64,000 nt of DNA from Pseudomonas sp. 2FG (GTDB lineage Bacteria; Pseudomonadota; Gammaproteobacteria; Pseudomonadales; Pseudomonadaceae): NCBI RefSeq assembly GCF_005502935.1, contig NZ_SCMP01000003.1:186001-250000 (forward strand), written 5' to 3'. The notes under the pieces are model-generated. The model ran no database searches and was not told the DNA's origin. It worked only from the letters and a program-made list of their open reading frames with translations. Of the stretch, positions 57,241-64,000 are shown piece by piece. The number at the start of each line of letters is the position of its first letter. The first letter of the stretch is position 1. Both the position numbers and the translations under genes were made by a program.

Positions 57241-58877
57241 CCCGCCTGCTTTGCGCTCTGCTTCTCAGTGTTATGGCGCTACACGCCGGCGCTGTGGGAT
57301 TTTCCGCCAGCGTCGACCGCACACGCCTGAGCGAAGGCGAAACCATCGAGCTGACCCTCGAGTCCGATGACGTCACCCTGTTCGGCAAACCCGACCTGAC
57401 TCCGCTGAACGAGTTGTTCGAGGTTCTCGGCACCCGTCAGCTCAACCGTCTGACCACCCTCGACGGTGAGGCGCGCGCCACCACCCGCTGGATGGTCACC
57501 CTGCAACCGAAACACACTGGCTCAGTGGTCATTCCGCCGTTGCGCCTGGGGGAGGTGGAAACCCAGCCCATCACCCTGAAAGTGCTGCAGACCGACGAAC
57601 CCACTGACAGCAACCAAGTGGCGCCGGTCTTTATCGATGCCAGCCTGGATCAGGAAAGCGTCTACGTTCAGGCCCAGGCGGTACTGACCCTGCGGATCTA
57701 CCACTCGGTTTCGCTGTACGACGACAGCAGCCTGACCCCGCTGCAGATCCCCGAGGCACGCATCGAACAACTGGGGGAGCCGCGCACCTACGAGAAAGAG
57801 ATCAATGGTGTGCGTCATGGGGTGATCGAATTGCGTTATGCGATCTATCCGCAGCAAAGCGGCGAGCTGCAGATTCCCGCCCTGCTGTTCAGCGCCACCG
57901 TGGCAGACCGTAGGCAGAGTAACGACTATCAGCCCTTCGGCCCGCGGCCCGGCAAGTTGATGCGAGTGGAGTCTCCGGCTATCGCGCTGACGGTCAAGGC
58001 CAAACCGAGCAACTACCCGGCCGGCGCCCCCTGGCTGCCAGCCCGCGCCCTGAGCCTCGCCGAAGCCTGGAGTCCTGAGCCAAACAACGCCCAGGTCGGC
58101 GACTCGCTGACACGTAGTGTGATGCTCAAGGTCGAAGGCCTCTCCAGCGCACAGCTGCCGCCGTTGGCACAGACCCAGGCGGAAGGCTTGCGGCGTTATC
58201 CGGATCAACCGCAACTGGCCAACCAGGCCAGCGAGCGCGGCCTGATCGGCAGCCGTGAAGAACGCGAGGCGCTGGTGCCCAACCGCAGCGGGCGTATCGA
58301 ACTCCCCGCCATGGAAGTGCTTTGGTGGAACACCCACGAAGACCACCTGGAGCGCACCAGCCTGCCGGCGCGCACCCTAGAGGTGGCCAATAACCCGGCG
58401 CTGGAGGTGGACGCGCCGGTGGGCTCGGAGCCCTCAGCGATGTTGGCCGAGGGCCCGCCGCTGTGGCCCTGGCAGTTGGCCTGCGCGCTGCTCGGCGGCA
58501 CCACCCTGCTCGGCTTCGGCCTCTGGTGGCATGCTCGGCGACAACCTGCGGTATCCCGGGCGGCGCAGAACGGCCCCAGCCCGCGCAGCCTGCTCGACGA
58601 CCTCAAGCGTGCCTGTCTGGCCAATGATTCGCAGGCCACCCGCCAGGCACTAGACGCCTGGGCCCGCCAGCAACCGGAAACCCTCGCCGATATGGCGGCA
58701 CGCTTCGTCCCGCTGTCGGAGGCGCTCGACGGCCTGAACGGTGCGCTCTACAGCGAAAGCGGCCAATACTGGCAAGGTGAAGAGCTGTGGAAAGCGATCC
58801 GCGCGCTACCCGCCGCCGAAGCCACGCTGGCGGGCACGCAGGAACCCAACCCGCTGCCCCCGCTGTATCCACGCTGA
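57237..58877 (+). CDS. BatD-like protein
   Basis: 546 residues with a signal peptide (MTRLLCALLLSVMALHAGAV). A long periplasmic part built of beta-sandwich repeats follows (FSASVDRTRLSEGETIELTL; YAIYPQQSGELQIPALLF). A single membrane helix lies near residue 425 (LACALLGGTTLLGFGLWW), then a short cytosolic helical tail (ARRQPAVSRAAQNGPSPRS...). This is the BatD arrangement and ends the operon. Partners in the same operon suggest a membrane complex assembled by MoxR. Confidence 0.9.
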   Translation: MTRLLCALLLSVMALHAGAVGFSASVDRTRLSEGETIELTLESDDVTLFGKPDLTPLNELFEVLGTRQLNRLTTLDGEARATTRWMVTLQPKHTGSVVIPPLRLGEVETQPITLKVLQTDEPTDSNQVAPVFIDASLDQESVYVQAQAVLTLRIYHSVSLYDDSSLTPLQIPEARIEQLGEPRTYEKEINGVRHGVIELRYAIYPQQSGELQIPALLFSATVADRRQSNDYQPFGPRPGKLMRVESPAIALTVKAKPSNYPAGAPWLPARALSLAEAWSPEPNNAQVGDSLTRSVMLKVEGLSSAQLPPLAQTQAEGLRRYPDQPQLANQASERGLIGSREEREALVPNRSGRIELPAMEVLWWNTHEDHLERTSLPARTLEVANNPALEVDAPVGSEPSAMLAEGPPLWPWQLACALLGGTTLLGFGLWWHARRQPAVSRAAQNGPSPRSLLDDLKRACLANDSQATRQALDAWARQQPETLADMAARFVPLSEALDGLNGALYSESGQYWQGEELWKAIRALPAAEATLAGTQEPNPLPPLYPR

Positions 58878-59200
58878 CGCTATCTCGCGCTATAGCCTGC
58901 AAAAACCTGAGCGCAGCTCTACTGCGGATTCAACGCACCAGGATCGCGGCTCTTCGCTGTGCCGTGAGCGGGATGACGCGGCTTAGAGTTGAGCCTTGCA
59001 TAGCCCTCATCCAATCCATCGCCCTCACCACCGTCATTTGCGCGCAGGCGGGAATCCGGCTGCGACGCGGCTCTGTCCAGCCAGTTCCCGACGCTAAAGA
59101 CAGGATGATGGACGTAAGCGCCCTCCACTCCACCCGGCCTTTCAGCCGAGCATAAAAAAACCGCAGCCTAGGCCGCGGTTTTTTGCTCTTGCAGTAACCC
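58878..59200. other. Intergenic region after BatD with repeat-like sequence
   Basis: About 320 bases with no gene. It includes GGGATGACG, GTCATTTGCG and GCGCAGGCGGGAATCC, degraded forms of a widespread bacterial extragenic repeat. The terminator of the MMPL gene lies at its right end. Confidence 0.5.
59154..59184 (-). terminator. Rho-independent terminator of the MMPL exporter gene
   Basis: Stem AACCGCAGCC/GGCCGCGGTT around a TA loop with one A-C mismatch, with A and T tracts on either side. On the minus strand it follows the MMPL stop by 17 bases. Confidence 0.88.
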
Positions 59201-61585
59201 TTAGTGCGCGAGCAGCGAACCACCAACTTTGCCGGCCAGCTTCTCTGGTTTGATCAGGAAGCGAGCCAGGGCTGGGAGCAGCCACAATGCGCCGAACATG
59301 TTCCAGAGCAACATGAAGGTCAGCATCAGACCCATGTCGGCTTGGAACTTGATCGCCGAGAAGATCCAGGTCGCCACCCCGATCGCCAGGCACAGACCGG
59401 TGAACAGCACCGCTTTACCGGTCGACTTCAGCGTTTGGTAGTAAGCCTCTTGCAACGGCAGACCGGCCCGCAGGAAGCTCTCCAGACGGGTGTAGATGTA
59501 GATGCCATAGTCGACCCCGATACCCACGCCCAGGGCGATCACCGGCAGGGTCGCGACCTTCACGCCGATGCCGAGGAAGGCCATCAGCGCGTTGCCCAGC
59601 ACCGAGGTGAGGACCAACGGCAGGACGATACACAGGGTCGCGGCGATGGAGCGGAAGGTGATCAGGCACATCGCGGCGACGCAGATGTACACCAGGATCA
59701 GGATGGTCAGCTCGGACTCTTTGATCACTTCGTTGGTGGCCGCCTCGATGCCGGCGTTACCCGCCGCCAGGAGGAACTCCAGACCGTCCTTGTTGTGGTC
59801 CTTGGCGAACGCCTGCACCGCAGCTACAGCACGATCCAGGGTCTCCGCCTTGTGGTCATTGAGGAACACCAGCACCGGCGCCAAGGAGCAATCGGTGTTG
59901 AACAGACCATCGGCACGGGCGATGGAGTTATTCAACACGTCTTTGTTGCGCGACAAGGTTTCCCACTTCAGGTTGCCCTCGTTCATCCCTTTGATCATCT
60001 GCTTCGACACAGTGACCAAGGAGATCGCCGATTGCACGCCCTCGGTGTTCGTCATCGTCCACATCAGCTCGTCGATCGGCTGCATGGTGTCGTGGATCGA
60101 GCAACCTTCGGCAGCCGTCTTGACCATCACCACCAACACATCCGAGCTGGTCGAGTAGTTATTGATGATGAATTGGTTGTCCAGGTTGTAGCGCGAGTCT
60201 GGACGCAGCTCGGGTGCGCCCTGATCCAGGTCACCAATCTTCAGGTTATGCCCGTACCACAGGCCACCGGCAAAGGCTGCCAAGGCAATGACCACCGAGA
60301 TCGGCGCCACCACCGGATGGGCGAAGTTCGACAGCAAACGCCAAAACGGGTGCTCGCGCACCGCGTCCTTCTTGCTGCGCTCGATCGACTTCTGGCTGAT
60401 GCCGACATAGGAGATGGCCACCGGCAGCAGGATCAGGTTGGTGAAGACGATTACCAGCACACCGAGGGAAGCACTGATCGCCAGCTCACGAATCACCCCG
60501 ATGTCGATGATCAGTAGTGTGATGAAGCCCACGGCATCGGCCAGGATCGCAATCGCCCCCGGCAGGAACAGCTGCCGGAAGGTGCGCCGCGCGGCGGTCA
60601 GGGCGTTATCCGCATCGCCCGACTGCAAGGCAATCCCGTTGATTTTCTGTACCCCGTGGGAGATACCAATCGCGAAGATCAGGAACGGCACCAGCATCGA
60701 GTACGGGTCCAGACCGAAGCCGACGGTGTGCATCAGCCCCAACTGCCAGAGCACCGCCACCAAGGTGGTGGACAGCACGGCGATGGTGCTGCGGATGCAC
60801 AAGGTGAACCAGTAGAGCAGCACCAGAGTGATCAGGAAGGCAATGCCGAAGAACGCCACCACCATGACCAGGCCATCGATCAAGTCGCCGACCTTCTTGG
60901 CGAAACCCACGACATGGACCTTCACATTCGGGTTTTGCGCTTGGTACTTGTCGCGGATTTTCTCTTCCAGTTCGTGGGAGAACTGCCGGTAATCCAGCTT
61001 GAGCAGCGTGCCTTGGTCGTTCGGGTCCGGATAGGACTCAAGCAAGGGCACGTCGACGATGCTCGACTTGAAGTTGTTCGCTACCAGACGGCCGATCTGC
61101 CCGGACTTGAGCACGTTGTTGCGCAGCTCTTCGAGGCTAGCTTCAGAGCCGTCATAGGTCTGCGGGATGACTTCGCCACCGGCGAAGCCTTCCTCGGTCA
61201 CTTCGGTCCAGCGCACGCTCGGACTCCACAGTGACTTCAACCCCGAACGGTCAACGCCTGGAATATAGAACACCTCGTCATGCACCTGACGCAGGGTCTC
61301 CATGTACTCCTTGCCGAAGATGTCACCATCCACGGCCTCCACCGAGATACGCACGGTGTTGCCGAGGTTGGCCAGATCATTGCGGTGCTCGAGCATCTTC
61401 TGAATAAACGGATGCTGAAGCGGAATCATCTTCTCGAAGCTGGTGGACGGACGCACCTGCAACGCTTGGTAGCATAAGAAGATACTGACCAGCAGGCAGA
61501 TCAAAATCACTGCCGGCCGGTTGTTGAAGATCAGGCGCTCAAGAAAAGTCGCCTTATCCTGGTGATGGTTACTCATCGTACTCAT
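59201..61585 (-). CDS. MMPL/RND-type predicted exporter
   Basis: 794 residues in the classic two-fold arrangement. A helix at residue ~25 (VILICLLVSIFLCYQAL) and a large periplasmic domain precede helices 2-6 (VMVVAFFGIAFLITLVLLYW; GFGLDPYSMLVPFLIFAIGI). A second periplasmic domain and helix set follow (LTILILVYICVAAMCLITF; LPVIALGVGIGVDYGIYIY). The GxGxDYxxxI signature is typical of MMPL lipid/hydrophobe transporters. Two in-frame ATGs exist (61585 and 61576); GAGGT spacing favours the second, so the product may be three residues shorter. It is cotranscribed with the YCF48 gene upstream. Confidence 0.9.
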   Translation of the reverse strand: MSTMSNHHQDKATFLERLIFNNRPAVILICLLVSIFLCYQALQVRPSTSFEKMIPLQHPFIQKMLEHRNDLANLGNTVRISVEAVDGDIFGKEYMETLRQVHDEVFYIPGVDRSGLKSLWSPSVRWTEVTEEGFAGGEVIPQTYDGSEASLEELRNNVLKSGQIGRLVANNFKSSIVDVPLLESYPDPNDQGTLLKLDYRQFSHELEEKIRDKYQAQNPNVKVHVVGFAKKVGDLIDGLVMVVAFFGIAFLITLVLLYWFTLCIRSTIAVLSTTLVAVLWQLGLMHTVGFGLDPYSMLVPFLIFAIGISHGVQKINGIALQSGDADNALTAARRTFRQLFLPGAIAILADAVGFITLLIIDIGVIRELAISASLGVLVIVFTNLILLPVAISYVGISQKSIERSKKDAVREHPFWRLLSNFAHPVVAPISVVIALAAFAGGLWYGHNLKIGDLDQGAPELRPDSRYNLDNQFIINNYSTSSDVLVVMVKTAAEGCSIHDTMQPIDELMWTMTNTEGVQSAISLVTVSKQMIKGMNEGNLKWETLSRNKDVLNNSIARADGLFNTDCSLAPVLVFLNDHKAETLDRAVAAVQAFAKDHNKDGLEFLLAAGNAGIEAATNEVIKESELTILILVYICVAAMCLITFRSIAATLCIVLPLVLTSVLGNALMAFLGIGVKVATLPVIALGVGIGVDYGIYIYTRLESFLRAGLPLQEAYYQTLKSTGKAVLFTGLCLAIGVATWIFSAIKFQADMGLMLTFMLLWNMFGALWLLPALARFLIKPEKLAGKVGGSLLAH

Positions 61586-61605
61586 ACCTCAAAAGCCCCG
61601 GCTTA

Positions 61606-62718
61606 TTATTTTTGGCCTAGATCAGGTTGACCTAACTCAGCGCCAGTCGGCGAGGAGACATGCACGCCGCCTTGTCCCACTAGGATCAGGTTGCCCTTGT
61701 CGTCAGCGCTCACGCCGGCCAAAGACAAGCGATCTGGACGATTGACCAGGCTGAAGGTGCGGCCGTTATCGGTACTCTTAAGTACGCTGCCACCATGCCC
61801 CACTACGACCAGTGAGCCGTCTTTCAGCACGGCGCCGCTGGCCAGCCCGAACTCCAACGGACCGTTACGCTGCATGCTCAGCGGGATGTTTTGCCAGGTG
61901 CTACCGAAATCGCTGGAACGGAACAGGTTGCCGCGCAGGCCATAGGCCAGCATGGTGCCGGGCTGATTAGTGCCGAGCACACCGAACAGCGAGCCTTCGT
62001 AAGGGCCTTTAAGGGTTTCCCAGGTTTGCCCCCAGTCCGGCGAACGGAACATGCTGCCCGCCTCGCCGACCACGAACAGGCCGGAGTCCTTGACCTCGGT
62101 GATGGCGTTCAGGTGGTAGCCATCTGGGTTGTCCATGCGCTCACTGACGTCTTCCCAGGTCTTACCGCCATCGGTCGTTGCGAACAGCGCACCGTAAGCA
62201 CCCACGACAAAACCGCTGTTTTGATCCTTGAACCAGACATCCAGAAAAGGCGCACCTTCTTCACGCTCTAGATCACTGAACTGCTGAACCCAAGTGGCAC
62301 CGCCATCTGCGCTGGCGAGGATCTGCGCATCGTGACCAACAGCCCAGCCACGCTGGTCATCGACGAAGAAGACCGCAGTCAGCATCTGGCGAGTCGGCAC
62401 CTTGGCCTGGGTCCAGACCTTGCCATTATCATCGGAGTAAAGGATGTGGCCACGATCCCCCACTGCCACCAAGCGCTTGCCCGCATGAGCTATATCGAGC
62501 AGCAGAGCGCTCGCGGCCTTCGGCGACTCAATGGCATAGACGGTTGCTGAAGCGGCGGCGCTTTGCGCCTGCAGCGGAGCTGCGGCAAGGCTCAGAACAG
62601 ACAGCACACTACACAGCGAAAGCACTTTAGCCAGCGGCGAGTGGAAGCGGAACGCCGGTGCGCGCAAGAACTTCACAGCTTCACCGGACTGGGTGCGCCG
62701 CATGACGGGCTCACTCAT
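61606..62718 (-). CDS. YCF48/HCF136-like BNR-repeat periplasmic protein
   Basis: 370 residues: a signal-anchor type start (SPLAKVLSLCSVLSVLSLAA, with cleavage after LQAQ), then a beta-propeller. Repeats of the form WxxVxxxxxxxLxxVxFxDxxxGWAVG/GGxTW are evident in HILYSDDNGKVWTQA, RGWAVGHDAQILASADGG, FATTDGGKTWEDV and SPDWGQTWETL. Such propellers chaperone photosystem assembly in plastids, and in proteobacteria accompany MMPL/DUF1329 gene sets. It precedes the MMPL gene by 20 bases. A terminator separates it from the DUF1329 gene. Confidence 0.9.
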   Translation of the reverse strand: MSEPVMRRTQSGEAVKFLRAPAFRFHSPLAKVLSLCSVLSVLSLAAAPLQAQSAAASATVYAIESPKAASALLLDIAHAGKRLVAVGDRGHILYSDDNGKVWTQAKVPTRQMLTAVFFVDDQRGWAVGHDAQILASADGGATWVQQFSDLEREEGAPFLDVWFKDQNSGFVVGAYGALFATTDGGKTWEDVSERMDNPDGYHLNAITEVKDSGLFVVGEAGSMFRSPDWGQTWETLKGPYEGSLFGVLGTNQPGTMLAYGLRGNLFRSSDFGSTWQNIPLSMQRNGPLEFGLASGAVLKDGSLVVVGHGGSVLKSTDNGRTFSLVNRPDRLSLAGVSADDKGNLILVGQGGVHVSSPTGAELGQPDLGQK

Positions 62719-62867
62719 ATGCCTTTCCCCTTTATTGTTATGGGTCGATCGGTCTTTTAGCAGACCGCCTATCCTATCCAGCTTTCGAAAGGCCTGACAA
62801 TCAACATGACGTTATGTTTTGTTAAGGCAAACCCGCATGATTGAGGCCTTATTCGGCGCCCTGATGC

Positions 62868-62899
62868 AGAAAGGCCGCTACTACTGTAGCGGCCTTTCT
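62868..62899 (-). terminator. Terminator between the DUF1329 gene and the YCF48 gene
   Basis: A perfect 14-bp stem (AGAAAGGCCGCTAC with GTAGCGGCCTTTCT) and four-base loop, 35 bases past the DUF1329 stop codon. It ends in TTTCTGC on the minus strand. The YCF48-MMPL pair therefore probably has its own promoter in 62719-62867. Confidence 0.85.
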
Positions 62900-62934
62900 C
62901 CAACACTACACAACCTCGGTTGTGATGGCTGCGG

Positions 62935-64000
62935 TCAACGCGTGCCGCGGCGACGCAGCGCGGCTGGCTTGAAGTAGCCGTCGTCCGGAATCGGCTGGCT
63001 AAAGTCGATGGTGGTCGGCTCTTCGTTATCCAGGTTCTGCACGTGGTAACGACGCGCTTGCAGATCGTGGAACACGTCCAGTGCAGACCAGGTGGTCGGC
63101 AGTTCGTAGTAGTTCTTCAGGTACGCCTGGGACACACGCCACAGCTCGCCACGACCATCGTACTGGTCCACTTCAGCCGCTTGCCAGCTGTCCTCATCGA
63201 GGAACAGGGTGCGTTTGGAGTAGATATGACGGGCGCCGGCTTTCAACGTACCTTCCACCACCCACACCCGGTGCAACTCGTTACGTGTCAGCGCCGGGTT
63301 CAAATGCCCCACCTGCAGCAGATCCGCGTACTTCACAGCAGGGCTGGTGACTTTGTAGTTGTTGTAAGGAATGTAGATTTCCTTCTTACCTACCAGCTTC
63401 CAGTCGTAACGGTCCGGGGCACCGTTGAACATGTCGGTGTCATCGGCGGTACGCAGGCCATCGGCCGCGGCAATCGGCGTGTCATAGGCCAGGTTCGGCG
63501 CGCGGCGAACACGACGCTGACCGGCGTTATAGCCCCAGGCCTGACGCGGCTCTTTCACCTGATCCAGGGTCTCGTGTACCAGTACCGCACCACCCGCCAA
63601 GCGCGCCGGGCTCTTGGTGAAGGACAGGTAGTAGAACATGATGTTGTTCAGGTCAGCGTACGCCCCCTTAGGGTTGTAGAACTTGAACATTGCCTCTTGC
63701 TGCGAGGTCACCAGGGTGTAGGCACCGTTACGCTGAACGGCCACTTCGGAAGCGCGACGGACGATGTAAGTACCACGGTAGCGAGCGATGTGGTTCCACA
63801 CCGCCTCCACGCCATTCTGCGGAATCGGGAACGGGATGCCGCCGTAGGCGTCGGCAAAACCGTTGCCGCCGTCCAGCAGCTTGGCATTAGTGGCGTTCTT
63901 CACGCTGTTGTCATACACCCACTGCGGCGCGGAGCCGGAGCGGCGAGTCTGGTACACCGGTATCTGGTAGCTGTTCGGATAAGCATTGAACAGGGCGATC
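62935..64000 (-). CDS. DUF1329 protein (5' end beyond the window)
   Basis: At least 355 residues of the LolB-like DUF1329 family, open through the right edge, so the start is missing. Recognised from GGIPFPIPQNGVEAVWNHIA, YNAGQRRVRRAPNLAYDTPI, RYDWKLVGKKEIYIPYNNY and RVWVVEGTLKAGARHIYSKR. The family is periplasmic and lipid-associated, and is usually encoded with DUF1302 (outer membrane), YCF48 and MMPL proteins. The next gene upstream in transcription is expected to be DUF1302. Confidence 0.93.
   Translation of the reverse strand, partial: IALFNAYPNSYQIPVYQTRRSGSAPQWVYDNSVKNATNAKLLDGGNGFADAYGGIPFPIPQNGVEAVWNHIARYRGTYIVRRASEVAVQRNGAYTLVTSQQEAMFKFYNPKGAYADLNNIMFYYLSFTKSPARLAGGAVLVHETLDQVKEPRQAWGYNAGQRRVRRAPNLAYDTPIAAADGLRTADDTDMFNGAPDRYDWKLVGKKEIYIPYNNYKVTSPAVKYADLLQVGHLNPALTRNELHRVWVVEGTLKAGARHIYSKRTLFLDEDSWQAAEVDQYDGRGELWRVSQAYLKNYYELPTTWSALDVFHDLQARRYHVQNLDNEEPTTIDFSQPIPDDGYFKPAALRRRGTR

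Overview
The window is about 64 kb of a gamma-proteobacterial chromosome that reads as Pseudomonas: high GC, dense coding, lexA followed directly by sulA, the fadBA beta-oxidation operon, an OprD-family porin, a 1,625-residue NAD-glutamate dehydrogenase and rmf next to pyrD. From memory the gene order follows P. aeruginosa PAO1 from about PA3007 (lexA) to PA3076 (MoxR/VWA genes), with local losses and gains. No prophage, transposase, rRNA operon, CRISPR array or secretion system was seen, so this is mostly core genome. The interest lies in conserved but unexplained cassettes and in decayed remnants.

Layout. 1-1079: SOS repressor lexA (5' end cut) and division inhibitor sulA. 1246-8553 (minus): two small unknown genes, topA, a DUF1653 gene and fadBA. 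9014-11603: a secreted protein of unknown function, a universal stress protein and two unknown genes. 11624-16637: ABC-F ATPase uup, soluble lytic transglycosylase slt and a MOSC protein. 16849-22823: an operon encoding an alkyl-DHAP-synthase-like FAD enzyme, a GlpD-like dehydrogenase and an FGGY kinase, divergent from an AraC-type regulator. 22928-25358: molybdopterin genes moeA, moaB and mobA. 25435-28832: a small lipoprotein, tRNA-Pro(CGG), a glutaredoxin-like protein and a CPA2 antiporter.

28853-37500 is the most rearranged part. A TetR regulator faces a glutathione S-transferase gene reduced to its first ~25 codons. Then come a metallo-beta-lactamase-fold protein, an OprD-type porin, an ammonium transporter, a DoxX protein, a dGTPase-like protein and an FUSC-type membrane protein, with decayed coding debris and two copies of an inverted repeat. 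37566-46858 carries an MltF-like transglycosylase, yggL, dacB (PBP4), rlmL, rmf with a strongly structured leader, pyrD and a DUF2835 gene that reads into pyrD. gdhB (46993-51870) is divergent from a tightly overlapping six-gene MoxR/DUF58/DUF4381/VWA/VWA-TPR/BatD operon (52065-58877). The window ends in a minus-strand group: an MMPL/RND exporter, a YCF48/BNR-repeat protein and a DUF1329 protein cut by the window edge.

How genes work together. LexA and SulA form the SOS division checkpoint. FadB and FadA form the beta-oxidation complex. MoeA, MoaB and MobA act in molybdenum cofactor maturation. Slt, the MltF-like protein and DacB remodel peptidoglycan. RlmL, Rmf and YggL act on ribosomes. The best candidates for undescribed biology are the ADPS-like/GlpD-like/FGGY operon and the MMPL-YCF48-DUF1329 cassette. 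The MoxR operon is widespread but its role in pseudomonads is poorly defined. No wholly new system could be demonstrated from sequence alone.
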